Below the pieces are notes generated by a model. It saw only the letters and a list, made by a program, of their open reading frames with translations, made no database searches and had not been told where the DNA came from. Below, in pieces: positions 17,774 through 26,666 of a stretch of DNA of 64,000 nt. A program made the translations under genes and the position numbers. The stretch lies in NCBI GenBank assembly GCA_013215945.1, contig JABSOM010000009.1, positions 62,001 to 126,000 of the forward strand. The letters run 5' to 3'. How positions within the stretch are numbered: the first letter of the stretch is position 1; the number at the start of each line of letters is the position of its first letter. Source of the stretch: Campylobacteraceae bacterium (GTDB lineage Bacteria > Campylobacterota > Campylobacteria > Campylobacterales > Arcobacteraceae).

Positions 17774-17775
17774 AT

Positions 17776-18738
17776 TTATCCTTCATTGTATTTTTTTTCT
17801 AAAGCCAATGCTTTATGGTCAATCTTACTTAAAGCAAGCTCACTTATTTCATCTTTATTAAACCATGATTTAAAATGCTCTTTTGAAACACAGCGAAGGT
17901 ATATTTTTGCTCTTAAAGATATATGGCTGTATTCATGTTTAATTTCACCCAAATAAGTATCATAGAGTTCATCTTTTAAAACTTGGTATTGTTTAAAACT
18001 CCATAAACCTTTTAAAAGATTGTTTTCATTTTGAAATAAAGCATATTTATCTTTATATTTATATATTATTAACTGTCTGTTTCTTAATTCTTTTTGTTTT
18101 TTGGGCTTTTTTTCTGGGTAAATACTTGCTTCATTTTTCCCTTCACAGCCTTCATTTAAAGGACAGTTATTACATAAAGGTTTTTTACTGGTACACACTT
18201 GTGAGCCTAAGTCCATTAAGGCCTGATTATACGCATAGGCATGTTTTTTATAAGAAGAAAATAATTTATGAGATAAAAGCCAAAGTTCTTTATCTTTTGC
18301 AGTTTTGATTTTATAATATCTGTATAAAATTCTTTTTACATTAGCATCTAAAATTGGAACTTCTTTTCCAAAAGCAAAACAAGCAATCGCATTAGCAGTA
18401 GAAGGGCCAATACCAGGAAGTTCTAATAATTCTTTTACACTTGAAGGCAGGTTTTTTTGAATCATATTGGCAGTTTTATGAATATTTCTGGCTCTGGTAT
18501 AATATCCCAAACCTTCCCATGCTTTTAAAACATCCGATTCTTTTGCTTTACAAAGACTTTCAAAACTTGGAAATTTTTCTAAAAACTGGAAATAAAATCG
18601 CTCAAGTACGGTTTTAACTTGTGTTTGTTGAAGCATTATTTCGCTCAAATAGATATGGTATGCATTGTTTGTATTTCGCCAAGGAAGTTCATGTCGTCCG
18701 TTTTGTTTATACCAAAGCAGTAAAGCAGTTTTTTTCAT
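17776..18738 (-). CDS. mutY: A/G-specific adenine glycosylase
   Basis: MutY removes adenine mispaired with 8-oxoguanine, preventing G:C to T:A mutations. The catalytic glutamate lies in LSEIMLQQTQVKTV (~residues 32-45), the helix-hairpin-helix in ELPGIGPSTANAIACFAFG, and the catalytic aspartate in VPILDANVKRIL. A 4Fe-4S cluster is indicated by C-x6-C-x2-C-x5-C in CTSKKPLCNNCPLNEGC. The C-terminal ~100 residues match a short NUDIX-like 8-oxoG recognition domain (YALFQNENNLLKGLWSF). At 320 residues it is slightly shorter than E. coli MutY. It heads a two-gene unit with the downstream membrane protein. Confidence 0.96.
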   Translation of the reverse strand: MKKTALLLWYKQNGRHELPWRNTNNAYHIYLSEIMLQQTQVKTVLERFYFQFLEKFPSFESLCKAKESDVLKAWEGLGYYTRARNIHKTANMIQKNLPSSVKELLELPGIGPSTANAIACFAFGKEVPILDANVKRILYRYYKIKTAKDKELWLLSHKLFSSYKKHAYAYNQALMDLGSQVCTSKKPLCNNCPLNEGCEGKNEASIYPEKKPKKQKELRNRQLIIYKYKDKYALFQNENNLLKGLWSFKQYQVLKDELYDTYLGEIKHEYSHISLRAKIYLRCVSKEHFKSWFNKDEISELALSKIDHKALALEKKYNEG

Positions 18739-18905
18739 ACAAAAAGATCTTTTATTGTATTATATTGTATTAAAATTCATATTACTTGAAAGCATTCTTT
18801 TTTATATGCCTAGACCTTATTTACTGCTTTTAAATCAGACTTTCATTTCAAAGATTTTACCCCTTTCTTATGCTTCAAAATTTAGGAGTAGTTCATATAT
18901 ATGTA

Positions 18906-20450
18906 TTATTTAAAGCTATTTAAAGAAGTATAATCTTTTACAAAAGCAATAATGTCTGAATACTTATCAATATTTTTTAATACAATGTCCACTAACTTAG
19001 GGTCGAAATGTTTGCCCCTTTGATCTCTCATCAATGTTAATATATCTTCAAGTTTCCATGGTTCTTTATAACATCTTTTATGAGACAGAGCATCAAAAAC
19101 ATCTGCAACAGCAGTGATTCTTCCAAAAATATGAATATCCTCTCCTCTTTTTTTAAGAGGATAACCAGAACCATCAAATTTTTCATGATGTTCATAAGCA
19201 ATAGTAGCAGCAGCTTTAAAAATCTCTCTTTTTGATGATTTTAAAATTTTATATCCAATACTTGCATGTTTTTTCATGATTTTAAACTCTGCTTCATCTA
19301 ATTTTCCAGGTTTTAAAAGAATGGCATCAGGAATACCAATTTTCCCTACGTCATGCATAGGTGATGCCATTTGTAGAAGTTGGGCTTCTTTTTGGGACAA
19401 ACCATAATCCAGTGCCAAGTGATATGAAAACTCTGCTACTCTGTGAACATGTTTAGAAGCCTCTTTTGATCTTTTTTCAACCACTTCACCTAATCTCTCA
19501 ATGACTTCTTTTTGGGTATCGATAATCTCTTTGGTTAAAGAGATATTATTAAAAGCAACAGCAATATTATTGGAAAAAATCTCTGTGAGTTGTTTATCTA
19601 ATATATTAATATTTTCACATCCTGTTATATATATCAAATATTTTATATTGTCATTAAATTTGAAATACCCAAGATAGGAGCTATCATCAAATTGGGTTGT
19701 CTCTTTTTCTATGGCATCCAAAATTAATGTTCTTACTTTTTGATTGATTTCTTCAAAATGCTTAATATTTTCATATTCTCCTGTACCTGCTAATATTGTA
19801 TAACTCTTTTCTCTTTGCTCAATAGATAGTGCACTGTTTGTATTTAAAATCAAAGAAGTATTGTTTAAATTTAAAATAGAAATCAATTGAGTAAGAACTC
19901 CTTTTGCAAACAGTTCTAAAGAGCGTTCTTCATTAATTGATTTTGTTGAGTCAATAATTTTTTCCAAACCATCTCTGCTTTTTTGGATAATAATTAAGTC
20001 TTGGTAGGACCTAATAGCAGTCACTATAGAAGAAAACAGTTTTTTAGAGGTGAGCTCTGTTTTTTCTTTGTAGTCATTGATTCTGTATTTGACAATGACT
20101 TCTTGTTCTGGGGCACTTCCTGGTTGTCCTGTTCTTAATATTATACGAACAATGTTATTGTTTAACTCTTCTCTTATCTTTTGTGCCACTATTAATCCAG
20201 CATTTTCAGTTTCCATAACCACATCTAAAAGAATTACGGCAATATCAGGAGTAGTTTGCATTATTTCAAGGGCTTCTTTCCCACTATAAGCATTAAGGAG
20301 TTCCGCTTTTTTCCCATCCAGTTCAAAATGTCCTAAAACCGTTTTTGTTATTTCATGAACAGCAATTTCGTCATCTACTATAAGTATTTTCCACGTATCA
20401 TTCAGCAACGTTTTTTTCTTTTCTTTTTTTGAAAAATTTATTTTAGCCAT
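18906..20450 (-). CDS. Response regulator with DUF3369 and HD-GYP phosphodiesterase domains
   Basis: Three domains in 514 residues. A receiver domain (ILIVDDEIAVHE; phospho-acceptor Asp in VILLDVVMETENAG) is followed by a DUF3369 linker that normally tracks with this receiver type. The C-terminal HD-GYP domain holds MHDVGKIGIPDAILLKPGKLD, HASIGYKIL, YEHHEKFDGSGYPLKKRGE and AVADVFDAL. The HD and GYP residues are all kept, so c-di-GMP hydrolysis is expected. It acts in the cytosol as output of phosphorelay signalling. Divergent from the histidine kinase at 20767 across a 316-bp region, which is the likely partner. Confidence 0.93.
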   Translation of the reverse strand: MAKINFSKKEKKKTLLNDTWKILIVDDEIAVHEITKTVLGHFELDGKKAELLNAYSGKEALEIMQTTPDIAVILLDVVMETENAGLIVAQKIREELNNNIVRIILRTGQPGSAPEQEVIVKYRINDYKEKTELTSKKLFSSIVTAIRSYQDLIIIQKSRDGLEKIIDSTKSINEERSLELFAKGVLTQLISILNLNNTSLILNTNSALSIEQREKSYTILAGTGEYENIKHFEEINQKVRTLILDAIEKETTQFDDSSYLGYFKFNDNIKYLIYITGCENINILDKQLTEIFSNNIAVAFNNISLTKEIIDTQKEVIERLGEVVEKRSKEASKHVHRVAEFSYHLALDYGLSQKEAQLLQMASPMHDVGKIGIPDAILLKPGKLDEAEFKIMKKHASIGYKILKSSKREIFKAAATIAYEHHEKFDGSGYPLKKRGEDIHIFGRITAVADVFDALSHKRCYKEPWKLEDILTLMRDQRGKHFDPKLVDIVLKNIDKYSDIIAFVKDYTSLNSFK

Positions 20451-20766
20451 TGAATACCTTTCTCTCTTAAAATAAACATTTATAAATTTTTTACTCTTTA
20501 AAATCTATAATTAAGCATATCAATATTTAATTCTTTTAAAAGCTCATTCCTTTGGTTTAATTTAAGAACATAAGAAGTCCCTTTTTAGCTTATACAATAA
20601 TACTACACTCCTAAGCTAATAGACTTATTAAGAAAATTATTAGTTTATCTTATTAATCTAATAACTTTAAACAAAATTTAAAGAATCGGAATAACTTATG
20701 TTTTAATCAAAGTATTATTAATAAAATAATATATTTTAATTATCAACATTTTGGAAGGTCTTTGCT
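20451..20766. promoter_or_regulatory. Divergent promoter region of the HD-GYP/kinase pair
   Basis: 316 bp without a credible gene separates the response regulator and the kinase. It includes two imperfectly arranged inverted repeats: TTAGCTTA ... TAAGCTAA spanning about 20586-20620, and TTATTAG ... CTAATAA about 20638-20665. Either could be an operator, but neither resembles a known site. The kinase ribosome site GGAAGG is at 20753-20758. Confidence 0.4.
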
Positions 20767-22446
20767 TTGAGTAAACGAAATAAAATATATTTAGTTTCCT
20801 TATCTCTTATAGTCATAAGTGCTTTATTTATGTTAAAAGAAATTGAAGACAAAGAAGAAAAGGGGCTTAGAAACTTAACAGAAACAGTTTTGATAATAAA
20901 AGATTTACAAAATAATGTACTATTCCTAAGAAGGAACGAAAAAGATTTTTTACTTAGACATAATGAAAAGTACAGTTTGGATTTTACGAAAAATTATATA
21001 AAAATTCAAAGAAATATTACCTCCTTAATAAATCATTTAAAAAAAGAAAAAATTGATACCAGCGAACTCTTAAGATTTAATACTACAGTCAAAGAATATA
21101 AATTATTATTTAAAAATATTGTAGAAACTCAAAAAATCTTTGGACTCAATGAAAATAAGTCTAAATATTTAGACTTAAGGCAAACAGCCCATGCATTATT
21201 AGATGACGTTAAATTAAATAAAAAAATGCTTTCAGATGTTCTACAATTAAGAAGACACGAAAAAGATTTTTTACTAAGAAAAGATTTAAAATACAGAGCT
21301 TTGTTTTTAAAAAAAGAAAGAACTATTTTTATAGCTGCAAAAAATCAAAAAAGAATTAATTTACTCAAACAATATAAACTAAAGTTTTTAGAGCTCGTTA
21401 AACTTCAAGAAAAAATAGGACTGAATGAAAATCTAGGACTTATGGGAAAAATGAGAAACTCAATTCATAAAAGTGAAAAAATATTAGATATTTTAGCAAA
21501 TAAGTTTATAAAAGATATCGAAAATAAATCTGTAGAACTTATTAATTTAACCTATATTTTCATTATGATATTGTTTGTAATTGTTATTTTAATAATGACT
21601 ATTTTGGTTAAATTCTTTATGAGTGAGTCAAAAATAAACGCATTAAATCTCTTAAATAATGAATTGTCAAAAACTCTAAATAATCTTGAAAAAACACAAG
21701 ATAAATTAATCGAAGCAGAAAAAATGGCAAGTTTAGGGGGCCTTGTTGCAGGGGTGGCACATGAGATTAATACTCCTTTAGGCATTGCTTTAACAGGTAT
21801 CACCTATTTTGACGAAATTTCACATAATATTCATAAAATCTATGAAACGCAAGACATGACACAAGAAGATTTTGAAAAATACTTAGACGAATCAAAAGAT
21901 ATTTCCAGCCAAGTACTAAAAAATATACAAAGAGCATCCGATTTGGTGCAATCCTTTAAACAAGTATCTGTTGATCAAACAAGCGAGATTAAAAGAGAGT
22001 TTTATGTAAAAGATTATACCAATAGTATTATTTTATCTATACACAATCAAATCAAAAGAACACACATCACAATTGAAAATAATATTCCCTCTGATGTAAA
22101 AATAAATTCTTATCCCGGAGCTTTTGGACAAATTATTACAAATTTAATACTTAACTCACTAATACATGGATACACCAATAAAGATAAAGGTCTTATATCC
22201 TTTACTCTAAAAAAAGAAAAAAACGATATTGTATTACATTATAAAGACGATGGTAAAGGAATCAAAGAAAGTGATCTCCCTCATATATTTGAACCTTTTT
22301 TCACCACTAGAAGAGGTATTGGAGGAACAGGTTTAGGTTTAAATATTTTGTATAATATTGTTAAAAAACAATTTGAGGGAGAAATTTCATGTAAAAGTAA
22401 AGTCAATGAAGGCGTAGATTTTGAAATTATTATTCCTATAGATTAA
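20767..22446 (+). CDS. Membrane sensor histidine kinase with HBM-like periplasmic domain
   Basis: A 559-residue kinase. TM1 is near residues 5-22 and TM2 near 257-282. The ~230-residue periplasmic region is helical and contains two copies of an unusual motif, FLRRNEKDFLLRHNEKY near residue 56 and LRRHEKDFLLRKDLKY near residue 162. This duplicated RR.EKDFL.R pattern is characteristic of the helical-bimodular (HBM) sensor seen in McpS-like chemoreceptors that bind organic acids. A coiled coil follows instead of an obvious HAMP. The dimerisation box is MASLGGLVAGVAHEINTPLG; the ATPase boxes are N (LILNSLIHGY), DDGKGI, FEPFFTT and GGTGLGLN. The TTG start is preceded by GGAAGG. Confidence 0.9.
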   Translation: MSKRNKIYLVSLSLIVISALFMLKEIEDKEEKGLRNLTETVLIIKDLQNNVLFLRRNEKDFLLRHNEKYSLDFTKNYIKIQRNITSLINHLKKEKIDTSELLRFNTTVKEYKLLFKNIVETQKIFGLNENKSKYLDLRQTAHALLDDVKLNKKMLSDVLQLRRHEKDFLLRKDLKYRALFLKKERTIFIAAKNQKRINLLKQYKLKFLELVKLQEKIGLNENLGLMGKMRNSIHKSEKILDILANKFIKDIENKSVELINLTYIFIMILFVIVILIMTILVKFFMSESKINALNLLNNELSKTLNNLEKTQDKLIEAEKMASLGGLVAGVAHEINTPLGIALTGITYFDEISHNIHKIYETQDMTQEDFEKYLDESKDISSQVLKNIQRASDLVQSFKQVSVDQTSEIKREFYVKDYTNSIILSIHNQIKRTHITIENNIPSDVKINSYPGAFGQIITNLILNSLIHGYTNKDKGLISFTLKKEKNDIVLHYKDDGKGIKESDLPHIFEPFFTTRRGIGGTGLGLNILYNIVKKQFEGEISCKSKVNEGVDFEIIIPID

Positions 22447-22542
22447 AAAGATAATACTATTTAAACCCCTTTTTTTTTTAAAATTTTCTTTTTCATAAAA
22501 AGCCCTTGTTTTATGATATTGTTAAGAAAAAGATTAAAGGAA

Positions 22543-22781
22543 CAAGGGATTAAATAAAAGAAGCTGCTTCAAAGCACTGATTAAGAGTTTAGGTGCTATC
22601 ATTCAAAGACAATATTATTACAAAACAATCAATATACTAAACTTTATCTATAATATGATCGCGTAACTCAGAGGTAGAGTACTTCGTTGACATCGAAGCG
22701 GCCATTGGTTCAACTCCAATCGTGATCACCATAAAAAACCTTCTTTAAATAATCTTTTCCTCGTATCCTCAAGGGATTAAA
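22543..22781 (+). repeat. 12-bp direct repeat flanking tRNA-Val
   Basis: CAAGGGATTAAA occurs at 22543-22554 and again at 22770-22781, bracketing the tRNA gene at 22657-22731. No integrase or other mobile gene is present. The repeats might be shared promoter or processing sequences or a chance match in AT-rich DNA. Confidence 0.4.
22657..22731 (+). tRNA. tRNA-Val (anticodon GAC)
   Basis: The sequence folds into a full cloverleaf: acceptor stem GATCGCG/CGTGATC, D arm ACTC...GAGT with the AGAGGTA loop, anticodon stem CTTCG/CGAAG with loop TTGACAT (anticodon GAC, valine GUY codons), a five-base variable loop, and T arm ATTGG-TTCAACT-CCAAT. The 3' ACCA is encoded. T8 and the universal T33 are present. 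It stands alone between the histidine kinase and the DUF4198 gene with no neighbouring tRNA. Confidence 0.96.
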
Positions 22782-22878
22782 CAATAATCTTTCTTAAATA
22801 TAAAACCATCATTGTTCAATATAAAGTTATCTTTTTCTCTTAAAAAATACCTTATATCTCCTATATTAATGTTCTTCT

Positions 22879-23757
22879 TTAGTGAACAATAAAGGTAAGT
22901 GTTGTTGTTTCTTCTATTGTTTTAACTTTATTTTTTAAGTGTTTTAATTTTATGTTGTTTTGTACTTCATCTTTATGAGTAGTAGATATAAGCCACTGTC
23001 CTTTATTTTGAACTCTAATTTGTGCTTTGCCATCAACAATATATGAAAGCAAGGAAAACTTTTCTTTTTGTCCAAAAGTATTACTTGATGCAGTAATATA
23101 TTCCATACTAGAAGTAGAGGCAAGAGGCTCTCCATAAAATAATACATCAAAACTAAGTAAATCTCCTACTTTTACCTTAGATAAATCATTTAAAGGTATA
23201 AGCTCTAATCCTTGTTTTAAGGGCTTTATTTTTTTCCATTTTCCAAGAGTAATATATGCTTTTGCAGTTCTTTTTCCTTGCAGTGAGCTAATAACACGTT
23301 GAACATTCTTTGTTTTATCAATACTGGTAAATTTTAAACGTGTACGATTTTTTGTATCAATATATTTAAGCAAATGTGTTTCTTGCGATTTTGCTTCTAG
23401 TATATACACACCTTCTTTACTTTTTTCCTTAAAGGCGATTTTTTGCAATGCAATATCGTAATCATAAACATCAAAGTTTTTTGTTTTTAGTTTAACAATT
23501 GCTAAAGAAGAACTCGGAATTCTTAAGTTTATTTTTTTCAAATCAGGACTTGTAAGAGTAAATTCTTTAATATTTACTTTTCCATTATAAGAATTTAACA
23601 TATCATCAATAGGTGTTGTATGTCCCCATCCAATACTAACCGAAGCAGAAGATGGGCTATAATTTTTAGACTGCAAAGCATTAACCCAAAGCATATGAGA
23701 AAACATTGAATTTGTAACAAAAAGAAGTACAAATAATAATTTATTTAAGTGGTTCAT
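22879..23757 (-). CDS. DUF4198-family periplasmic protein
   Basis: A 292-residue exported protein with an N-terminal signal peptide (residues 1-20, ending NSMFSH). The mature N-terminus HMLWVNALQ and the beta-rich body (SIGWGHTTPIDDM, 'LIPLNDLSKVKVGDLLSFDVLFYGEPL', 'GWL-like' KGQWLISTTHKDEVQNN) match DUF4198, a family often linked with metal uptake, notably nickel, cobalt or iron. It has several exposed His residues near both ends. It is divergent from feoA across a 229-bp region holding operator-like sequences, which supports a metal-related role. Function itself is inferred from context. Confidence 0.85.
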   Translation of the reverse strand: MNHLNKLLFVLLFVTNSMFSHMLWVNALQSKNYSPSSASVSIGWGHTTPIDDMLNSYNGKVNIKEFTLTSPDLKKINLRIPSSSLAIVKLKTKNFDVYDYDIALQKIAFKEKSKEGVYILEAKSQETHLLKYIDTKNRTRLKFTSIDKTKNVQRVISSLQGKRTAKAYITLGKWKKIKPLKQGLELIPLNDLSKVKVGDLLSFDVLFYGEPLASTSSMEYITASSNTFGQKEKFSLLSYIVDGKAQIRVQNKGQWLISTTHKDEVQNNIKLKHLKNKVKTIEETTTLTFIVH

Positions 23758-23777
23758 TTTTTTCCTTAATATTATTT

Positions 23778-23794
23778 AAATGCGAATAGCATTT
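23778..23794. promoter_or_regulatory. Inverted repeat operator candidate before the DUF4198 gene
   Basis: AAATGC-GAATA-GCATTT is a perfect 6-5-6 inverted repeat, 21 bases upstream of the DUF4198 start codon. It does not match the classical Fur consensus well. Its place between two metal-related genes suggests a metalloregulator site. Confidence 0.4.
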
Positions 23795-23929
23795 ATCTTA
23801 AATTTTATTTTCATAAAAAACAGACATGACAAGCAAGATATAAAAAATATTTACAAGATGAATAACTCGACTGTATCAATAGTGTAGCGATTAAGAACAA
23901 ATTTCTTATTTTCTTTAAATTTTGTTAAT

Positions 23930-23948
23930 AATATTGATAATCTATTTC
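23930..23948 (+). promoter_or_regulatory. Fur-box candidate upstream of feoA
   Basis: AATATTGATAATCTATTTC matches 14 of 19 positions of the classical Fur box GATAATGATAATCATTATC, including the central TGATAATC run. It ends 38 bases before the feoA ATG, where a repressor would block the promoter. This predicts iron-repressed expression of the feo operon. By-eye alignment only. Confidence 0.55.
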
Positions 23949-23986
23949 ATAAACAGGGTATTATATCAGAAATCATAAGGTAACTA

Positions 23987-24211
23987 ATGACCCTCGACCA
24001 AATGGATAAAAATAAAACTGCTTTAATAACAAAATTAGACACCTCTGGAGTTTTGCTTAAAAAATTTTATGACATGGGCTTTATTGAAGGCAGCCAAATA
24101 AAACTAATTAGAAAATCCCCCTTAAATGATCCTATTGAAGTAAAAATTTCATCTTATTATATTACTTTGAGAATACAAGAAGCTAAGTGTATTAAGGTTA
24201 GGTATGAGTAG
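23987..24211 (+). CDS. feoA: Ferrous iron transport protein A
   Basis: A 74-residue SH3-like cytosolic protein that supports FeoB. The fold is recognised from MTLDQMDKNKTALITKL, the central FYDMGFIEGSQIKLIRKSPLNDPIEVKI stretch (the family's 'GL.PG..+....p.gdp+.v' pattern), and the final YYITLRIQEAKCIKV. Its ORF overlaps feoB by eight bases, so translation is coupled. An AAGG site precedes the ATG. It is the first gene of the likely Fur-controlled unit running to 29942. Confidence 0.93.
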   Translation: MTLDQMDKNKTALITKLDTSGVLLKKFYDMGFIEGSQIKLIRKSPLNDPIEVKISSYYITLRIQEAKCIKVRYE

Positions 24212-26666
24212 TATTCAAGTTGCTTTAGTAGGACAACCTAACTGTGGAAAATCTACCATTTTTAATATGCTTACGAATGTAAAACAGCATATTTCAAATT
24301 ACCCAGGGGTAACTATTGATAAAAAAGTAGGCTCTTTTTCTTTTAATGATAAAAAGATTGCTATTATTGATTTACCAGGTACCTATTCTTTTTCATCTTT
24401 TTCAGTAGAAGAAAAGATCACAAGAGATTATATTTTAAAGCAAGATACAAATATTATTTTAAATACAGTAGATGCTTCAACATTAAGACGAAATTTATAT
24501 TTAAGTATGCAGCTTTTTGATATGCAAAAACCTATGATAATTGCTTTTAACATGATTGATGTAGCAATACAAAACGGTTATGAATTTGATTTTACGCGTT
24601 TAGAAAAACTGTGTAATGCAAGATTAATTCAAACCGTAGCATCAAAAAAAGAAGGAATAAATGAGCTAAAAAAAGCAATACTTGAGGTTGATAATAATAA
24701 AGAAGCTCATATCTCAAATGTTATTGATTATAAAAATTTGCAAAAACATGTAAATATCATTCAAAAATTAATCGAACCATTAAAACTTGAACATTCTTCT
24801 TTTTACATTAGCATTAAACTTTTTGAGCAAGACAAACAAATGTTTGATTATGTAAAAGAAAATATAGTAGAATCTAAAGAAATTTTTGATGCCCTAAAAG
24901 AGCAGGCAGCATTATTTGAAAAAGAGTATGAACTTACTGCTTCTTCTTATATTGTAAGAACCAGATATGACAAAGCAGATGAATGGCTTAAAGTATGTAC
25001 AAAAAAAAGTAATTCTAAAAGAACCATAAGTGATAAAATTGATTCTATTGTATTAAATAGATTTTTAGCTTTACCCATTTTAGGACTTATAATATTTTTA
25101 TTGTACCAACTTTCAATTGTTTACGGTTACGAACTTACAAATTATACCTGGCCCCTTTTGGCTGCTTTAAAAAACCTTGTTATTTCTTTTTTTCCAAATG
25201 AAAATATTACTTCCATTCCCTATATTACACAACTGGCAATTTGGATGATGAACAGTGTTAATGCTTTGCTTAATTATCTTCCAATATTTTTAATACTTTT
25301 CTTTTTGATTGCATGTTTAGAAGATGTAGGATACATGCCTCGTATGGCTTTTATCTTAGACAGGCTCTTTTCACGCTTTGGTTTACATGGAGAGTCCACG
25401 CTTCCTTTGGTTTTAGGTGGAATTTTTGCAGGAGGTTGTGCTGTTCCTGGAGTTATGGCTACAAAAGGAATGAATGATAAAAAAGCAAGAATGATTACAA
25501 TGCTTACCGTTCCATTAATGAATTGCCTTGCAAAAATACCTTTTTATACCCTTATCATTGCAGCTTTTTTTAAAGAAGACATGGCAATTATTATGTTTTT
25601 AATTTCTACTGTAACTATTTTTATTGCTTTAAGTGTAGGAAAGATTCTCTCCCTTAGTCTTTTTGTTTCTTATGAAACAACTCCTTTTATTATGGAGCTT
25701 CCTTCTTATCATCTGCCTACGCTAAGAGGTATATTAATAAAAGTGTATGACAGGATTTGGCTTTATCTTAAAAAGATTGTAACCATTGTAGCAGCCGTTG
25801 CTGTGGTATTATTTGTATTAATACAAGTGCCAGGGGTTTCAAAAGAAAAAAAAGAAGTTTTTGATGCCCAAGCCATTAAAATGCAAAAAGATTTTTATAA
25901 AAGAATTCAAACAAATACGTATCTTTCACATATTGATGAAAAAAGTGAGTTTAAAGCCTATATCAACTACTACAATACCTACAGAGCTAAACGTATGAAT
26001 ACAACAAATAAAAATACAGCTAAACGTATTGATGCAAGATATATAGAAAAGAATCCAGTCTTTTTTAAATTTGTTAAACCCAAACGAGATAAAGAAGCAA
26101 GAAAAATAAACAAAGCCTTTAAAAAATTCATAAGAGCACGAAAAGCACTTTTTAGAAACCTTAAAAATGAAAAAGTTGAAAACTCTGCTTTAGGAATGAT
26201 GGGGAAATTTTTTGTTCCACTTACTCAATATGCGGGATTTGACTGGAAAATCAATGTAGCATTCTTAAGCTCTTTTGCAGCAAGAGAAAGCTCAGTTGCT
26301 ACCATTGGAGCTTTATATGAAAACAATAATGCTGCAAACTCTAGAAACAATAATGCAATAGCAAGCTCAAATTTATACACAGAAGTAAGTGCTATTGCCA
26401 TTCTTATATTTATGGCTTTAACCCCACCTTGTATTGCAACAATGATTATGATTAAAGTTCAAACCAATTCTTATAAATGGATGATATTTGCAACTATTTA
26501 TCCAATAACCTTAGGAATATTCGCAGCAATTTTAGTAAATAATGTTGGAAATGCTTACTTTTTAAGTGGGGTAGAAACAATGATCTTCTTTTATATCACT
26601 GTCATTTTAATAACTATAGCTTTAGGTTTAATCCCTAATTCAAAAAAAAAGGAAATATATGTATAA
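24204..26666 (+). CDS. feoB: Ferrous iron transporter B
   Basis: FeoB imports Fe2+ through the inner membrane, powered or gated by an N-terminal GTPase. The G domain is complete: G1 GQPNCGKS (residues 10-17), G2 YPGVT (33-37), G3 DLPG (56-59) and G4 NMID (116-119). The membrane part from about residue 285 contains the two Gate motifs, GGIFAGGCAVPGVMATK and SSFAARESSVATIG, each bearing residues typical of FeoB. At 820 residues it is longer than most FeoB; a Lys/Arg-rich, soluble insertion of roughly 110 residues (about 550-660) sits between the last core helices. It overlaps feoA upstream and the small periplasmic protein downstream. Confidence 0.97.
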   Translation: MSSIQVALVGQPNCGKSTIFNMLTNVKQHISNYPGVTIDKKVGSFSFNDKKIAIIDLPGTYSFSSFSVEEKITRDYILKQDTNIILNTVDASTLRRNLYLSMQLFDMQKPMIIAFNMIDVAIQNGYEFDFTRLEKLCNARLIQTVASKKEGINELKKAILEVDNNKEAHISNVIDYKNLQKHVNIIQKLIEPLKLEHSSFYISIKLFEQDKQMFDYVKENIVESKEIFDALKEQAALFEKEYELTASSYIVRTRYDKADEWLKVCTKKSNSKRTISDKIDSIVLNRFLALPILGLIIFLLYQLSIVYGYELTNYTWPLLAALKNLVISFFPNENITSIPYITQLAIWMMNSVNALLNYLPIFLILFFLIACLEDVGYMPRMAFILDRLFSRFGLHGESTLPLVLGGIFAGGCAVPGVMATKGMNDKKARMITMLTVPLMNCLAKIPFYTLIIAAFFKEDMAIIMFLISTVTIFIALSVGKILSLSLFVSYETTPFIMELPSYHLPTLRGILIKVYDRIWLYLKKIVTIVAAVAVVLFVLIQVPGVSKEKKEVFDAQAIKMQKDFYKRIQTNTYLSHIDEKSEFKAYINYYNTYRAKRMNTTNKNTAKRIDARYIEKNPVFFKFVKPKRDKEARKINKAFKKFIRARKALFRNLKNEKVENSALGMMGKFFVPLTQYAGFDWKINVAFLSSFAARESSVATIGALYENNNAANSRNNNAIASSNLYTEVSAIAILIFMALTPPCIATMIMIKVQTNSYKWMIFATIYPITLGIFAAILVNNVGNAYFLSGVETMIFFYITVILITIALGLIPNSKKKEIYV

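Noticed and set aside
18665-18913. 82-codon plus-strand frame
   Set aside because: Overlaps the mutY start on the opposite strand and shows random-like Leu/Tyr/Ser-rich composition.
20753-20766. Sigma-54-like GG...GC pattern before the kinase
   Set aside because: The spacing between GG and GC is one base short of the consensus, and the GG is better explained as the GGAAGG ribosome site.
22649-22654. TATAAT as promoter of tRNA-Val
   Set aside because: It ends only two bases before the tRNA, so transcription would start inside the gene; TATACT at 22633-22638 is more plausible.
22543-22781. Integrated mobile element at the tRNA-Val
   Set aside because: The direct repeats enclose only the tRNA itself, and there is no integrase, transposase or truncated tRNA copy nearby.
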